From positions 15,121,001-15,185,000 of the forward strand of contig OX940869.1 of the NCBI GenBank assembly GCA_954871525.1: a stretch of 64,000 bases of DNA. The letters are read 5' to 3'. This stretch comes from Parietaria judaica. Its lineage: Eukaryota > Streptophyta > Magnoliopsida > Rosales > Urticaceae. Shown here piece after piece: positions 1 through 11,203 of this stretch. Position numbers and translations under genes: made by a program. How positions within the stretch are numbered: the first letter of the stretch is position 1; every line of letters starts with the position of its first letter. Under the pieces are notes generated by a model. It was not told the DNA's origin. It ran no database searches and was given only the letters and a program-made list of their open reading frames with translations.

Positions 1-511
1 TAATTAATAATGACTTAATGGGCTTAGGCCCAATTACTGGGCCAGAAAGCTCATTAGGTCATTTAACTCTGTGGACTACTTATACCTCAGTGGCATCGTA
101 ATTCGACTAATCTAAGCCCCAGAGATAGAGAAAATTCGCCTACCCCTCTAGCACACAGAGTATGCAATTTTCTCCCCCCGCGTATTTTTGTCGGTTCATC
201 GTCCAATCCCCGAGAGAGACCTAGTTGTCGATCAAGAAGATTTCCGGTCATTGAGACGTTCTTGCAGCGACGTGGTCGACAAGCTAATAGGCTTTGCAAT
301 TGTGAAGCTACGATTCGGATCACGAGCAGATTCGCGGGCGCACCCCGAGGAGAATTCGGCCACAATTTGGTACTGTTGGGAAAAGTACTAAAAGTCTAGT
401 AACGTATCGAAACTCATTCTCTTGATTTTTGAATTTAATCTAGATCTTTGTTTCGATGATATCCCGTGTTTTCCGCCTCGGGATTGAGAAAAGTCATAGA
501 AAAACCCAACA
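1..511 (+). mobile_element. Copia 5' LTR, 3' portion (outermost element)
   Basis: This is the right part of a Ty1/copia LTR; its left end lies outside the window. It ends in AAAACCCAACA at 511 and is followed at once by an initiator-tRNA-Met type primer binding site, which fixes both the boundary and the + orientation. Its first 60 bases are recognisably related to 41398-41460, inside the solo LTR at 40967-41945, but the two LTRs differ too much to be the pair of one element. It is the outermost layer of the nest that holds everything up to about 25.8 kb. The short ORFs inside it look like chance. Confidence 0.85.
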
Positions 512-512
512 G

Positions 513-524
513 TGGTATCAGAGC
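513..524 (+). promoter_or_regulatory. Primer binding site of the outer copia
   Basis: TGGTATCAGAGC is complementary to the 3' end of plant initiator tRNA-Met and starts one base after the LTR end. It primes minus-strand DNA synthesis in this family. Confidence 0.92.
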
Positions 525-846
525 TGGTCTGATTAATTTTTGAAAATTAGATTATTAGCTTCGTAATAATTTTCTAGAATTAATTATGATTAATTTTCTT
601 CGGGAAACACTCATGCACGATTTGGATTTTTTTAAGGAAAAAAAACAATTTTTATTTAATTTTTGGTGCGTCCGCAAGAGCACCACCGTGGGAGGCGGGA
701 GCGATCTCATCGCCGCCGCTGGCTCGCGCCGGCGCCAGGCGAACGCGCCACCATCTCGTGGCGCACGGCGACGGCTAAGGTTTCTAAAACCCTAGCCTAA
801 CCCTAATTATTAAGGTTGGCCGAATGGGCCTGGAAATATTCCAGGC
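525..846 (+). other. Untranslated leader of the outer copia, first part
   Basis: This is non-coding leader between the primer binding site and the gag gene. It changes from AT-rich to strongly GC-rich at about 665-780. The Tekay-like gypsy element inserted after base 846, and the leader resumes at 20988. The five bases CAGGC (842-846) are repeated at 20988-20992. No gene is seen. Confidence 0.75.
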
Positions 847-878
847 TGTAAAACCCTATAAAAATATAATAATTTATG

Positions 879-921
<43 letters not shown>

Positions 922-2960
922 GTCTACCCTCTCCCTCTCATTTTCTCTCGATGACCATCTCTCTCTCTCCCCACTAACTTTCTCTCCCATCAAATAATCA
1001 AAGCTTCACAACTCCGTCACCGGAGCTCCGATCAACGAGATTTTGGTACCGCCGGAAAGCTCTCGAGAAGGAGAACGTGTTGATAGGCGTATGTTGGCCG
1101 GAGTTGTGTCATTTGGCCGGAATAATCACCGGAAGGTTCGGTCTTAAAACCTTAAATCTATTTCATTCCGGTTAGATTTTGAGAAACTAACACCGGAACC
1201 GGGTTCACGAAGGTTAGTAGAGTTTGTTGGAGCTACCACCTCGCCGTTGCCGTCGCCATCGCCGGTCTCCGCCGTAGGCCGCCGCGTCATTTTCCGATCT
1301 CGGAATTTATTGACGGGTTTTGAAGCTCTCGTCGAGGAGATTAAACGCCTTCAATCAATTTCGAAAACCGGCTCCCGGTGAGCATCAATTCCTTTGCCCT
1401 AGTTTCAGAATTTAAAAGGATTAAATTGAGTTTGTTTTGGGCTTTGATTGATGAAATTAACCTCGCCATTGTGTTTATAATAGTCGGATTAGGCGAGGAG
1501 AGGTATTACATTGTCGAATTGATGCCTGTTTTGCTGCCTCGTTTTGCGTGCCCGACAAGAATTTGGCCCGGGTTAAATTTCATCGCATAAGGTTTTCAAT
1601 TGACAATTTGAATTCCAATCTTAGTAATTTTTGACTTATGGATTGTATCGATGTTATAGTTGGCGCGGATAGTCGTCCTGTGGTCGCCTCGAAAACCGTG
1701 CTACCCGAATCACCCGGTTTGAATAGTATATCAGATCTCAAAGTCTCTGATCATCGAACTCAAGGCCAAGAAAAACCCGCATCTTCGACTAGCTAGTCGA
1801 TCGGTCTAAGTTTCCACGGATTGAGGTAGGGGCTTTTACCTTTTCTCACTATTAAAAATGAACGTAGAAACTCACGCTTTAATGAAGATTAAACCGGATA
1901 GGTTAACATTGGATTTAATGAAATGATTTGATAATTAATAAAATTAATGTCATGATTGCCGTCGCTTGAGAGCGAGGCTAGCTACCAGGTATGGTTGCAT
2001 CGGATTGATGCTATATATATATATATTTTATGTTTATGGTGACGTCGAGATGACGTATTGATATGTTACCCGCTTCGGGCTGATGATGATTATTATAATA
2101 TGGTACCCGCTTCAGGCGGATGATGTGATTGGAGCTGCTGACGAGCAGCTGGCTACTGCGCAGTAGGCCGGATATGGTTATGGATATGGATACGATTGGT
2201 GACTGAAAAGTCAACATTTTGACCCAAGGCGAACTGGCCGTCATCGGCGGTGATTAGGATCCCGAGTCGAGGACGAGTTACGATTAGGGAATTCTAGTCC
2301 ACTTGTGTTCGTGCCTTGAGGACTCGATGGGATATAGTGGAGTAAAGGCGGAAGCTGACTCGGCATGGACTACCGAAATGATTTGACTTTTGTCGGGTAT
2401 ATTAATTTATATATATTATTGTTGAAAATGATGATTAAATGGTTTATGTTGACGTTTAATTTATTTAATTGAAATTTGACTAATAATTGTTCGGTAAAGA
2501 GAATTGGTTATAGATTCCCTACTAAGCATGTGGTGTTCGCCCCTTCCATATACATCTTTTTCTTTCCAGGTTCAGGTGTTGTTCAGTGTCAGACTCCGGA
2601 CGAGGGGTAGTTTGATTCGGGAGGTCCATGTGTTGATTTTTCCTATCCGTACCTTTCGTGTTCATTGATGTGAATTTCGTATTTTGAGTTGATATTTTAT
2701 TTAGGATATATAATTGGATTAAATGAAGGATATTTGTAATGGTGGTTCTTTGTATTTGTCGTTTTATGGTGTTGTATAAACTGTGGTCCTTGATATTGTA
2801 TGGTTGTTTCAAGTCCAAGGGGCAGGAACTATGTGTTTATCGATGTGGATGCTGGATATTCATCGGTGTTGTTTGTATGATGATGTGTTATTGACCGGTC
2901 AAAGTTTGAAAAGTCGTTGTTTTTGTTTTATTCTACTAACCCCCATCTAGGGGCGTTACA
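847..2960 (+). mobile_element. 5' LTR of the Tekay-like element
   Basis: A 2114-bp LTR, TGTAAAACCC to GGGGCGTTACA. It matches the 3' LTR pieces 9009-9061, 18391-19503 and 20032-20987 along its length, with many scattered substitutions, so the insertion is old relative to the chromovirus nested inside. At 1985-1992 it still has the single GCTACCAG target that is duplicated around the hAT element in the other LTR, so it serves as the empty site. No coding signal was recognised in it. Confidence 0.93.
885..918. repeat. (AT)n microsatellite in the LTR
   Basis: An uninterrupted AT dinucleotide run near the left end of the LTR. The matching place in the 3' LTR is where the MULE inserted, into TTAATATAT. 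Confidence 0.9.
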
Positions 2961-2963
2961 GTT

Positions 2964-2976
2964 TGGTATCAGAGCC
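2964..2976 (+). promoter_or_regulatory. Primer binding site of the Tekay-like element
   Basis: TGGTATCAGAGCC, complementary to initiator tRNA-Met, starts three bases after the 5' LTR end. Confidence 0.93.
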
Positions 2977-3101
2977 TAGGTTACGGCACCTAGGGTACAA
3001 CACCATAAAGTTATTTATTTTCTTCATGTGTTTTGGTCGTGTTTTATTTTGTATCACCATCCATAATCCTGACATTTTAATCGTTTTACAGTTGATCAAC
3101 A

Positions 3102-3299
3102 TGGTCCAGTATTCCCGAAGTACCTTAAATCTGCGTTACCCGTTAGATCTTGAATAATTTGCATTGTATTTTAAGTTCCACAATAAGTGACACAATCTCT
3201 TAGTTCTGCAGCTAAAATAATGAAACCTTATGTTGCAATATCCTCCATAGTTTTATGGATTTCCTGATCCGGCTACAATTGAAAAGTGGTTGGCGTTGA
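3102..3299 (+). pseudogene. gag remnant of the Tekay-like element
   Basis: Short broken gag-like peptides follow the primer binding site, for example a stretch around 3250-3299 reading like the start of a capsid domain (Asp-Pro-Ala-Thr followed by Glu-Lys-Trp). Reading frames are interrupted within about 20 codons. Most of gag, including any zinc knuckle, is absent: after the solo LTR insertion the sequence resumes with only a short stretch before the protease. I infer an internal deletion of gag in addition to the insertion. Confidence 0.6.
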
Positions 3300-5568
3300 T
3301 GTAAACAGATTCTTGGTTGTACAATCCCAGCTAATCGGTATAAACCGATAGAGACTGTATAACAAAAATTTTAGCTGCGGAATAATTAACATTATCTAAT
3401 TAAGTGAACGCGTAGAATACACTTTGTCCATTATGGGCTGAACCTCAAATTGTGTCCCATTCCACAATTCCCATTATTCTATCCGGTTTACAAAATCTAA
3501 TGATGAATTAATTGGTCCTGATATTATTTCGATTTTATCAAACAAATAATTAATTCAATCTTAATATGATTTCGATATTGGGTTTGAGCAAATAGATAAT
3601 TATCTAATCAATAAATAAATGCGAACATTAATTCCGTTGTTGTCGCTGTGTTTTCTTATTCTGAAAAAGCTTCTGCGATTTTCTGTGTGCAGAATTTCTC
3701 CCAATAGCCTTCCGATGTATGCTCCGGAGTTAAACAACCATGATGTGTGGGCTCCTGAGATGATCACGAAATCCTTAAGCTTGACCGGGATCGAATTCTC
3801 TCTCTGACACTGATAGCAAAATCGCAGAGAGAGAGAAAGAAGGGAGAATTCGAATTTCTGACAATGTGATTGTGTGTATTTTGAATTCAGGTCTAGCCTA
3901 TTTATAGGCATAAACCAAATCTTAACCAACTAGAGATATTTACTCATTATCTTTAAAAGATAATGAATAATATCAAATCTTATTAAATCTTTTCAAGAAA
4001 GATTTAAATCTAAAGATATGATAACAAATCTTTTCTGGAATCAAATCTTCCAAGATTTATATCTCCCTAATATTCGAATTAATATATAACAAATATATAT
4101 TATTTGAATTCGAAGATTATAATAAATTCGAAAATCGATTTTAGGGTTAAACCTAAAAATTAAATATAAATCTTTTTAATTATAATTAATTATTAATAAA
4201 TATTAATAATTAAATCCAATAATTAAAATTATATTTATTAATCAAATATTCTAGATATAAATCCTATTTTTAATTTATTATGAAATTCGCAGCCTTAAAG
4301 GGACCCTAATCCGGGTTTTCCCGGATTACCATTTTGGCCAATACTTTGTCTCTCTACATCAGAATGATGCGATTCAAAATGATAAATTCTTAGAATTTAA
4401 TTTCCCACAATACTGTGATTGTCCAGGGGTCAAATTCCAATTTATCAATTTTCACTTCCCGAACTGTACCAAAACTTTGGTACTTTTGCCACTTAGGATA
4501 AATAGACATTCAGTTACCTAAGTCTCAAATCTAGTCTAATTGGATCCACCCCATATTAAATAAGTGAATATTTAATGCGGCTTCACTCTTATGGAATTAC
4601 AAAGGGGACTAATGGACATATTATTAAAGCTTAGGTGAAATGAAGATGTTTCATCAAACTTCGGTTACATTCCACTATAGCCCGAAGTTGAATACACTCT
4701 TGAATAATAATATTAATATATTCCTGACACAGGAGTCCATCGATACAATCAGATTCTGGTTTTCGTAATTATTATGATTCTCATCAAAAGGGTACTGGCT
4801 GCCGTACTGCTCTTTTGATGACACTATCTTTATTCTATGAATCTTAAAAACTACTCACTCATTGGTTTATTAAGTCAATGAGCTGTACATGAGTACTTGT
4901 TTGTTTCTCTCGAAACATAATAAAGAAAATCATAAACTTGTTATCCATATCTACATTCATGCATCCTATCCCGGTTAACCTTCTGATCCCAAAATTAAAG
5001 TGATTAAGAATATCGATGTATTCCGTAACGATCAAATCAAAGACCATATGAGTTGAACCGTATAAGTTCATGATGCTCATGACATCAACCGATTCCATCT
5101 GATCATCTTTGCGACTTAATCTTACTTTCATCAGTGACGGTCTTACTTGATGATTTTGGGTGTTAAGTCTGTCCATCCAGTATGGAGACGCTCCAATACC
5201 TAGTGACTCTCAAAGGTGCAGGACCAGATGGTGATCCGGTAAAAGATCATCACCTATAGTGATTCGAGTTCACTAATGGTTTTAACCAATTAGAAATTCC
5301 CACATTCTAATCTAACCACAGATACCTTTAAGTTCTTAACTTATGCAAGTCAAATCTCCTCACACAATAGACTCTGTGTGATGACGTTGCATAATTGTAA
5401 AACGTTTATAGAACTTTGGGATGAAACATTCATTTTACAATATCTCATAATAAGACTATATAAGACTATCACTAATAAGTTGTATATCTTTAAACAGAAA
5501 GACAGCCATAATCTCAGTGAAATGGGATTAACATCTGAATAGAGGGCATATTAAAAATATGTCCAACA
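3300..5568 (-). mobile_element. Copia-type solo LTR, 2.3 kb
   Basis: A solo LTR inserted in the gag remnant. The flanks carry a perfect 5-bp duplication GTTGA (3295-3299 and 5569-5573). On the + strand it runs TGTAAACAGA to TGTCCAACA. The only TATA-like motif with plant LTR form (CTATAAATAGG on the - strand, around 3896-3906) shows that it is transcribed leftwards. It belongs to the same family as the LTRs at 21109-23635 and 28710-31965, sharing the downstream block about Cys-poor AT-rich U3 and the TGTCCAA end. There is no internal region, so it probably arose by LTR-LTR recombination. The ORFs at 3600-3929 and 4859-5176 are chance frames. Confidence 0.85.
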
Positions 5569-5573
5569 GTTGA

Positions 5574-6025
5574 TTAAGAAAAATTTGAAATGCTTGATAA
5601 TTCTGATGTTGTAGTTAGCCCTGAAGCTAGAATGGTAAAATTTGGGTAAGGAATTCATGCGCAATGGATTTGTGAGACCCTTGCGCCATATTGTTTCTGT
5701 AATTTCTCAAAAATTATTGTTTTAGCCAAAAACCTCGAGACATGTATTATTCCTTCATCGTTGTTCGCTCATATAGGGTAAGTGATATAAGTTTTGATTA
5801 TATGCAAGCCAAGTAAGTTTGTCATTGAGGAGAGTGAATTCTCATTTGATGTATTCATTCTTCATATGATCGAGTTTAATGTAACATTGGGAATAGATTT
5901 ATTAGAGAAGTATCATGCCATAGTAGACTGCTACAACAACACATGTCACTTTCAAAAAGAAAAATGGGCTGGTACTGAATATCACTATAAGGGTAGAATA
6001 ATATGGTCACCTAATCCCATCTTGA
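5574..6025 (+). pseudogene. gag-protease remnant of the Tekay-like element
   Basis: From about 5800 the + frame shows an aspartic-protease-like strand order: a hydrophobic stretch, then Gly-Ile-Asp-Leu-Leu-Glu-Lys-Tyr-His, and a Cys-bearing turn, as found after the active site in gypsy proteases. The catalytic Asp-Thr/Ser-Gly motif is not seen upstream and stops interrupt the frame. The region passes into the RT frame at about 6029. It is non-functional. Confidence 0.65.
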
Positions 6026-6028
6026 AGT

Positions 6029-6766
6029 ATGAGCCTTGAAAGGTCGGGAGTCAATTATGTCATTGAAGATGTGGGGTATGGTGCCATGAACCGCTACATC
6101 CCTATAGTACAAGATTTTGATGATGTGTTTCCATCAAAACATCTGAAACTTCATCAGGAACGTGAGATTAAGTTTGGCATTGACTTAGTTCATGGGAGTT
6201 CTCCGATCTCCATGTCTCCTTACCGTATGGCTCCCGCAGAATTGGCAGAATTGAGAAAGCAGTTAGATGACTTGTTGAGTAAAGGGTTTATTAGGCAGAG
6301 TACATCACCGTGGGGAGCGCCGGTGTTATTCGCTAAGAAAAGCGATGGTAGTTTACGCCTTTTTGTGGACTACAGACAACTCAACAAGGTAACAATTAAA
6401 AATAAATACCCTTTTCCACGAATTGATGACCTATTCCATCAATTGGGAGGATGCAAGTTCTTCTCAAAGATAGACTTGCGGCCAGGTTACCATCAGTTGA
6501 GGATTCAAGATACCAACATTCCGAAGACAACGTTCCGTACGCGATATGCTCACTTTGAGTTCACGGTTATGTTTTTTGGTCTTACGAATGCTCCGACAAC
6601 ATTGATGGACATGATGAATATAATCTTTTGGCCATATTTGGATCAATTAGTTGTTGTCTTCATTGCCGTCATACTTATCTATTCAAGAACTCTAGAAGAA
6701 CACGAAGAACATCTACAGACAGAACTCAGGGGGTCATCGTCTTTAAGCGAAGAAAAAAAAATGTGA
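6029..6766 (+). pseudogene. Reverse transcriptase of the Tekay-like element, catalytic box lost
   Basis: About 245 residues of open gypsy reverse transcriptase. Visible blocks are the pre-RT segment, the Ser-Pro-Trp-Gly-Ala-Pro motif, the Asp-Tyr-Arg-Gln-Leu-Asn block and the Pro-Gly-Tyr-His-Gln block. The catalytic YxDD box, expected before Ile-Leu-Ile-Tyr-Ser, reads Phe-Ile-Ala-Val, so both catalytic aspartates are gone and the enzyme cannot work. Other family positions are also altered, for example Phe-Phe-Gly-Leu-Thr for the usual Pro-Phe-Gly-Leu. The frame ends at 6766 and the homology continues in another frame into the connection domain. Confidence 0.85.
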
Positions 6767-7442
6767 ATTCTAGATTACGGCAGTGAAGTTCTCAGGCCAT
6801 GTGATCTCGCAAGGTAGTTTTGCCGTAGACCCGTCAAAGATTGAAGCTATCTTAAACTTGAGGCAACCAAGAAATGTAACATAAGTCCGAAGCTTCCTAG
6901 GGCTTGCGGGTTATTACAGATAGTTTGTGGCGAATTTTTCAAAGATTGCCGCGCCGCTAAACAAGCTCACTAGAAAAGATGTTCAGTTCAGATGGGATGA
7001 TAGATGTGAAGAGTTTTTTTTTTCAGAATTGAAACGACGATTGACGAGTGCTCCTATCCTTATTGTCCGTGTATACGGATGCATCTTGAAGTGGACTAGG
7101 CTGTGCGCTTATGCAACAAGGGAGAGTGGTGACATATGGTTCTTGGCAGTTAAAGTCGCACGAACTAAATTATCCTACCCATGACCTAGAGCTAGCAGTA
7201 GTGATATTCGCACTTAAAAATTGGCGTTGTCATCTTTACAGCTCAAGATTCGAGATATTCACTGATCATCAAAGTCTCAAGTATTTGTTCATGCAAAGAG
7301 ATTTGAATCTACGACAACGAAGATAGGTGGATTATATGGAAGATTATGATTTTAGTCTACAGTATTGCCCAAAAAAAAAAACAAAAGTGGTGGCCGATGC
7401 ATTGAGTCGGAAGAACCACGGTTTGGTTGCTTCTCTGACCTT
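6767..7442 (+). pseudogene. RNase H region of the Tekay-like element
   Basis: RT connection and RNase H domain, spread over at least three frames. Recognisable parts are the Tyr-Arg-Arg-Phe-like block near 6910, the Thr-Asp-Ala-Ser block near 7065-7080, a Glu-Leu-Ala-Val helix near 7190, Thr-Asp-His-Gln-Ser-Leu at about 7260, and Ala-Asp-Ala-Leu-Ser-Arg near 7395. There is a stop at 7324 and frame changes near 7085-7110. All the parts of a gypsy RNase H are present in order but they cannot be translated together. Confidence 0.8.
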
Positions 7443-8523
7443 GGAACCATGGAAAGATAGGTTACTGTTGGTGATTACAATTTGGAATTCCATACCGACG
7501 GATTTAAAGCATGTGCATATAACGTTATAGCCGTTCCATCAATGATACTCCAAGTCAGTGGAGTGATGAGACATTACAAGAGATATGGAAATCGGTTACA
7601 AGCTGGAGAACAACTTGAAGGATGGAGTGTGGGCGTCGATGGGTTTTTATTGTACAAAGGAAGGCTTGCGGTGGCTGATGATGCTACATTACGAAGTGCC
7701 ATCCTACAAGAAGCTCATTGTTCCAAGTTTGCTATTCACCCAGGAAGTACAAAAATGTACAAAGATCTGAAGAGGCAATATTATTGGTATGGAATGAAAT
7801 CCGATGTGGCGATGTTCGCGAAGAGATGTCCAGTTTGCCAAATGGTCAAAGCAGAGCATCAGAAACGCGGCGGGGAGCTCAGGCCATTGGAAATACTCGA
7901 GTGGAAATGGGACTGCATCACTATAGACTTCATTTTGGGGCTTCCTCGGACTCGAGGTGGACATGATGCAGTGTGGGTGATCATTGATAGATTGACAAAA
8001 TTAGCCCACTTTATAACCGTTCAGACAGATTTAAAGGTTCCGAAACTTTGTAAACTATATGTGGAAAAAAAATAGTAAAGCTTCATGGAGTCCCTGTTTC
8101 AATAGTTTCCGACCGAGACGCTCGTTTCACCTCAAAGTTTTAGAGTGGATTACAAAAAGAGATGGAACTCAATTGAGTTTGAGCACAGCTTTTCATCCTC
8201 AGACTGATGGTCAATCAGAGCGAGTAATTCAAATCTTAGAAGACGTGCTTCGGGCGTGTGTCTTGGATTTTGGAGGAAAGTGGAAGGAGCAACTACCATT
8301 CATGGAATTTGCTTACAATAATAGCTTTCAGGCTAGTATCGGTATGGCATTATATGAGGCCTTGTATGGTCGACCTAGTCATTCTCTTTGTTGGGCTGAG
8401 TATGAAGATCGTATTACTCTCGGTCCTTCGTACCTCAGAGAGACAACTGAAACAATTAAGCTTATTCGGGAAAGACTCAAGACTGCTAAAAGTCGTTGGA
8501 AGAGTTATACGAATCGAAGATGA
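7443..8523 (+). pseudogene. Integrase of the Tekay-like element
   Basis: Gypsy integrase in two main frames (7482-8075 and 8059-8523). The zinc-binding His-His-Cys-Cys domain is visible at about 7710-7840 and the core begins at Ile-Thr-Ile-Asp-Phe (about 7918). After a frame change near 8060-8080 the second aspartate (Ser-Asp-Arg-Asp, about 8110) and the glutamate (Gly-Gln-Ser-Glu, about 8212) follow. The catalytic residues therefore survive but the frameshift separates them. Confidence 0.85.
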
Positions 8524-8972
8524 AGGCCACTAGAATTCATGGCTGGTGACAATGTGTTCCTGAAGGTGTCGCCCATGCGTGGTGTTTCCCGTTTCGGAAT
8601 AAAAGGAAAGTTGGCTCTGCGATACACCGGTTCGTTCGAGATAGTTGAATGAGTCGGGCCACTTGCCTACAAACTTGATTTACCTCCGCAATTGTCCCAT
8701 GTTCACAATGTGTTTCATGTGTCGATGTAGAGAAAATATGAACCCGATCCTCAACAAATCATTGAGTAAATAGAGATACCCATTCAAGAAAATGTGACGT
8801 ATGAGGAATACCCAATTTAGATTATCAACCGTGAAGTTAAAGTTCTTCGTCGATGAGAGATCCCTCTAGTCAAAGTGGTGTGGAACCATCACGACATAAG
8901 AGAGGCAACATGGGAGTTAGAGTCGGAGATGATGGAGAATTACCCGTCTTTGTTCGGGGGTGGTTTCGTTTA
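8524..8972 (+). pseudogene. Integrase C-terminus with chromodomain-like tail
   Basis: Downstream of the integrase core the + strand reads as the C-terminal integrase domain of plant chromoviruses: Gly-Asp-Asn-Val-Phe-Leu-Lys-Val-Ser-Pro, then the His-Asn-Val-Phe-His-Val-Ser block near 8700, then a chromodomain-like segment with Leu-Val-Lys-Val-Val-Trp and Glu-Ala-Thr-Trp-Glu near 8865-8925. At least five in-frame stops interrupt it. The arrangement points to the Tekay/Del branch. Confidence 0.75.
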
Positions 8973-8984
8973 AATTTCGAGGAC

Positions 8985-9008
8985 GAAATTTTTAAAAGGG
9001 TGGAGTAT
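8985..9008 (+). promoter_or_regulatory. Polypurine tract of the Tekay-like element
   Basis: A purine-rich stretch (TTTTAAAAGGGTGGAGTAT) directly before the 3' LTR, in the position of the plus-strand primer. Confidence 0.75.
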
Positions 9009-9061
9009 TGTAAAACCCTATAAAAATATAATAATTTATGTATATATATAAATTAATATAT
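9009..9061 (+). mobile_element. 3' LTR of the Tekay-like element, first piece
   Basis: The first 53 bases of the 3' LTR match 847 onward. The LTR is interrupted after TTAATATAT (9053-9061) by the MULE and resumes at 18382. Confidence 0.93.
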
Positions 9062-9233
9062 GGGATAATAGCGGCATAAGTCCTCAACCTTTACTCAACT
9101 AGGGAGGCATAGCCCCAACCCCATTTAATAGCGGGTAAATAACTGAAAGTTGACTTCCGTTAGTTCATTTGTGACGGCTGTTAACTTTGCTGACTGTGCC
9201 ACGTTAAAACTTCCACGTGGCTGCCACGTAGCA
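9062..9233 (+). repeat. Left terminal inverted repeat of the MULE
   Basis: Matches the reverse complement of 18206-18381 with few differences, up to the block GCCACGTTAAAACTT and CACGTGGCTGCC. In MULEs the TIR holds the transposase binding site and promoter. Confidence 0.92.
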
Positions 9234-9360
9234 AAAAAAAAAATTAATACATTTTTTTTCTTCTATTTCTTTAAATGTGGGTTAGGGTTTTATTCATCCC
9301 ACATTTTCTTTCCAACGCAGCCTCCTCTTCTCGACTCTTCTTCCTCGAAGTTGTTCTTGA

Positions 9361-9994
9361 AGCTTCGACCTTCTTCTTCCTCAAAGCTACACCTTCCTCA
9401 CATCTTCTTCTTCCTCGAAGCTTCACCTTCATCTTCGACCTTCCTCGCAGCTTCTTCCTCCTCGACCAGACCGTTCTAAGGCGAGTACTGCTTCAAGCTC
9501 TGGGATTAAGTTGCAATCGCGACCACGAAGAGCTCCTTCTCAGGGATTGACCTGTGATTGCGGGTTAGAAGCAGTCCTCTACAAATCTAGGACTGCCAAA
9601 AATCCTGGCCGATGGTTTTGTAAATGTCCATTGGAAAAGGTTCGAATCTCTGATTCTTGGATGGGTTTGTAGCTATCTCTTTTTCATCATAAATAATTTT
9701 TTTACTGTTAGTAAACAAAAACAGGGAGCAGGTGAATGTGATTTCTGGTATTGGCTTGATGAGGTGGAGAACTTGGCTGACGAAGTTACGGTTGCCGAGG
9801 GAAGTGCTGAACAGAACTTTCCTGACGAAGTTACAGTTGCCGATGGAATCGCCGACGCTGTTCGGGCGGAAGATCATAGGAGAGCCTCGAAATGTATATG
9901 TAAACATTCTGGAATATTTTTATATCTTAGTTGGCCTCAATTGATTTTTATTGTTGTTGTTAGTGTAGTTATAATGAAATATAATTTGTGTTGA
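9361..9994 (+). CDS. GRF-type zinc-finger protein with C-terminal membrane helix, carried by the MULE
   Basis: Two exons, about 9472-9639 and 9725-9994, separated by an 85-base intron with GT at 9640 and ACAG ending at 9724. Spliced in phase, exon 1 gives Cys-Asp-Cys-Gly and Asn-Pro-Gly-Arg-Trp-Phe-Cys-Lys-Cys, and exon 2 gives Glu-Cys-Asp-Phe-Trp-Tyr-Trp, together a complete GRF zinc finger split by the intron. A Glu/Asp-rich linker and a hydrophobic segment of about 20 residues near 9900-9975 follow, so the product is probably tail-anchored. Plant proteins of the At4g04775-like type have this build. No in-frame ATG exists between the upstream stop (9358-9360) and the finger, so the start codon is lost or lies on an unseen exon; it may be a pseudogene. 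The pyrimidine-rich repeats at 9335-9455 look like leader. Its role in the MULE is unknown; its position recalls mudrB of maize MuDR, which also faces the transposase, but I see no mudrB similarity. Confidence 0.72.
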
Positions 9995-10587
9995 TGTATA
10001 TTGTAATCTGTATTATTGGTAGTGAATAAATCTGTTGTAAAACAATGTATTAATGTGTGAATTAATATGATTTTTTCCTTCCTTTTCTATTGTGTTTCAG
10101 CTTTGAATTTGTGATAAACTAATTTGTGTTATAAAACATGGAGATGGGGCAGACAGAACATGGAATTGGGGCAGACAACGACATTGAGTGCTTTTTGTAA
10201 AAAAAACGACAGAATTGAAAATGTTGTTATCTAAGTAAAACGACATGTCATTATAGAACGACACTACTCAAGTAAACAACAAATAGCACCATATAAACAT
10301 AGACAAATATCATGAACGATAGTGAAATTAAACGAGACACAAATTTAAGTAGATAATTGTTATATTAATTTAAGTACCCAAGACTCTTGTTCATAGTGAT
10401 TGGCTGCCATATACCACAGAGTACCTATTGTTCAAAATCACATTTCAATGTGACACAAAAAATCACATTTCAATGTGACACAAAAAATAACCCCAGCCAC
10501 ATTATCACCGCAAAAGCCTGATCATGAAGTCTATGTTACTTAAATCATAAAACCTAGTTATAGTAGATATTGTTCCAAAATAACGCA
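9995..10587. other. Spacer between the two convergent MULE genes
   Basis: AT-rich sequence between the end of the GRF gene and the stop of the transposase gene. Apart from the short tandem duplication at 10435-10486 I see nothing in it; polyadenylation signals of both genes would be expected here. Confidence 0.6.
10435..10486. repeat. Tandem duplication of about 26 bp
   Basis: AAATCACATTTCAATGTGAC occurs twice in tandem, each followed by ACAAAAA. Each copy contains the dyad CACATTtcAATGTG. Confidence 0.85.
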
Positions 10588-10696
10588 TCATAAGCGGGGC
10601 ATTACATGCCCTGAGATGGGCCCTGCGAAGATGGAGAAGCTCCCTGAGACAGACAAAACACTATCTTCTAGGATGAACGGAGTGGGCGAAGAGATG
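10588..10696 (-). pseudogene. MULE transposase, C-terminal tail after the chromovirus insertion
   Basis: The last transposase exon was split by the nested chromovirus. Passing from 16574 across the duplicated target AGATG to 10696, the - frame stays open through a Ser/Pro-rich tail to a TGA at 10588-10590. In the present chromosome the right-hand piece instead runs into the chromovirus LTR and stops there at once. Confidence 0.7.
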
Positions 10697-11203
10697 TGTT
10701 ATGTGCCCGGGTTTGCGCTCTTGTGACTGGTCGATCTCCTCTGCTTGTTAATGCCGTAGTTCTCCTTCCGCGCGCCGTCGCTGCCAAGCTCGAAAACCCT
10801 GAGGTTCTGCCTGATTTTTGCGTAGAAGAAGGAGAAGAAAAACTGCCTTGGTTGTGCGTAGAACAAAGAGAGAAAAGATAGGAAAAAGACTTCCTCAAAC
10901 CCTAACCCCGTAGAAGGATTCAAATCTGATTTTGGAAGCTCTCTTATTAATAAAAATCGCCCTCTATATAGGCAGATTTACAAATCCTGAAAACTCCTCA
11001 AAAATAGGAACTAACCTAATAATAATTAAATCAAATAATCAATCCTAGTTTAATTCGACCAAAGCAGCCCTAATAAAAACAAAAATAAAACTTAATGAAA
11101 GCTTAAATAAAAACGATCCTTAAGCCCTTATTCCTAGCCACTTGTTGTTGCTTCCGTGCTTTTGCGTCGTTGATACGTGTACCTAAATCTCGGGTCCGTA
11201 TCA
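10697..11203 (-). mobile_element. 3' LTR of the young chromovirus
   Basis: 507 bp, TGTTATGTGC to GTCCGTATCA on the + strand. A TATA-like element (TATATAG, about 10964-10972, - strand) and a start-codon-bearing frame lie inside it, as in the other copy. Confidence 0.95.

Noticed and set aside
9150..9550. Ser/Phe/Leu-rich ORFs in two frames
   Set aside because: They arise from CTTCTTCCTCGAAGC-like pyrimidine repeats in the leader of the GRF gene and overlap it in other frames.
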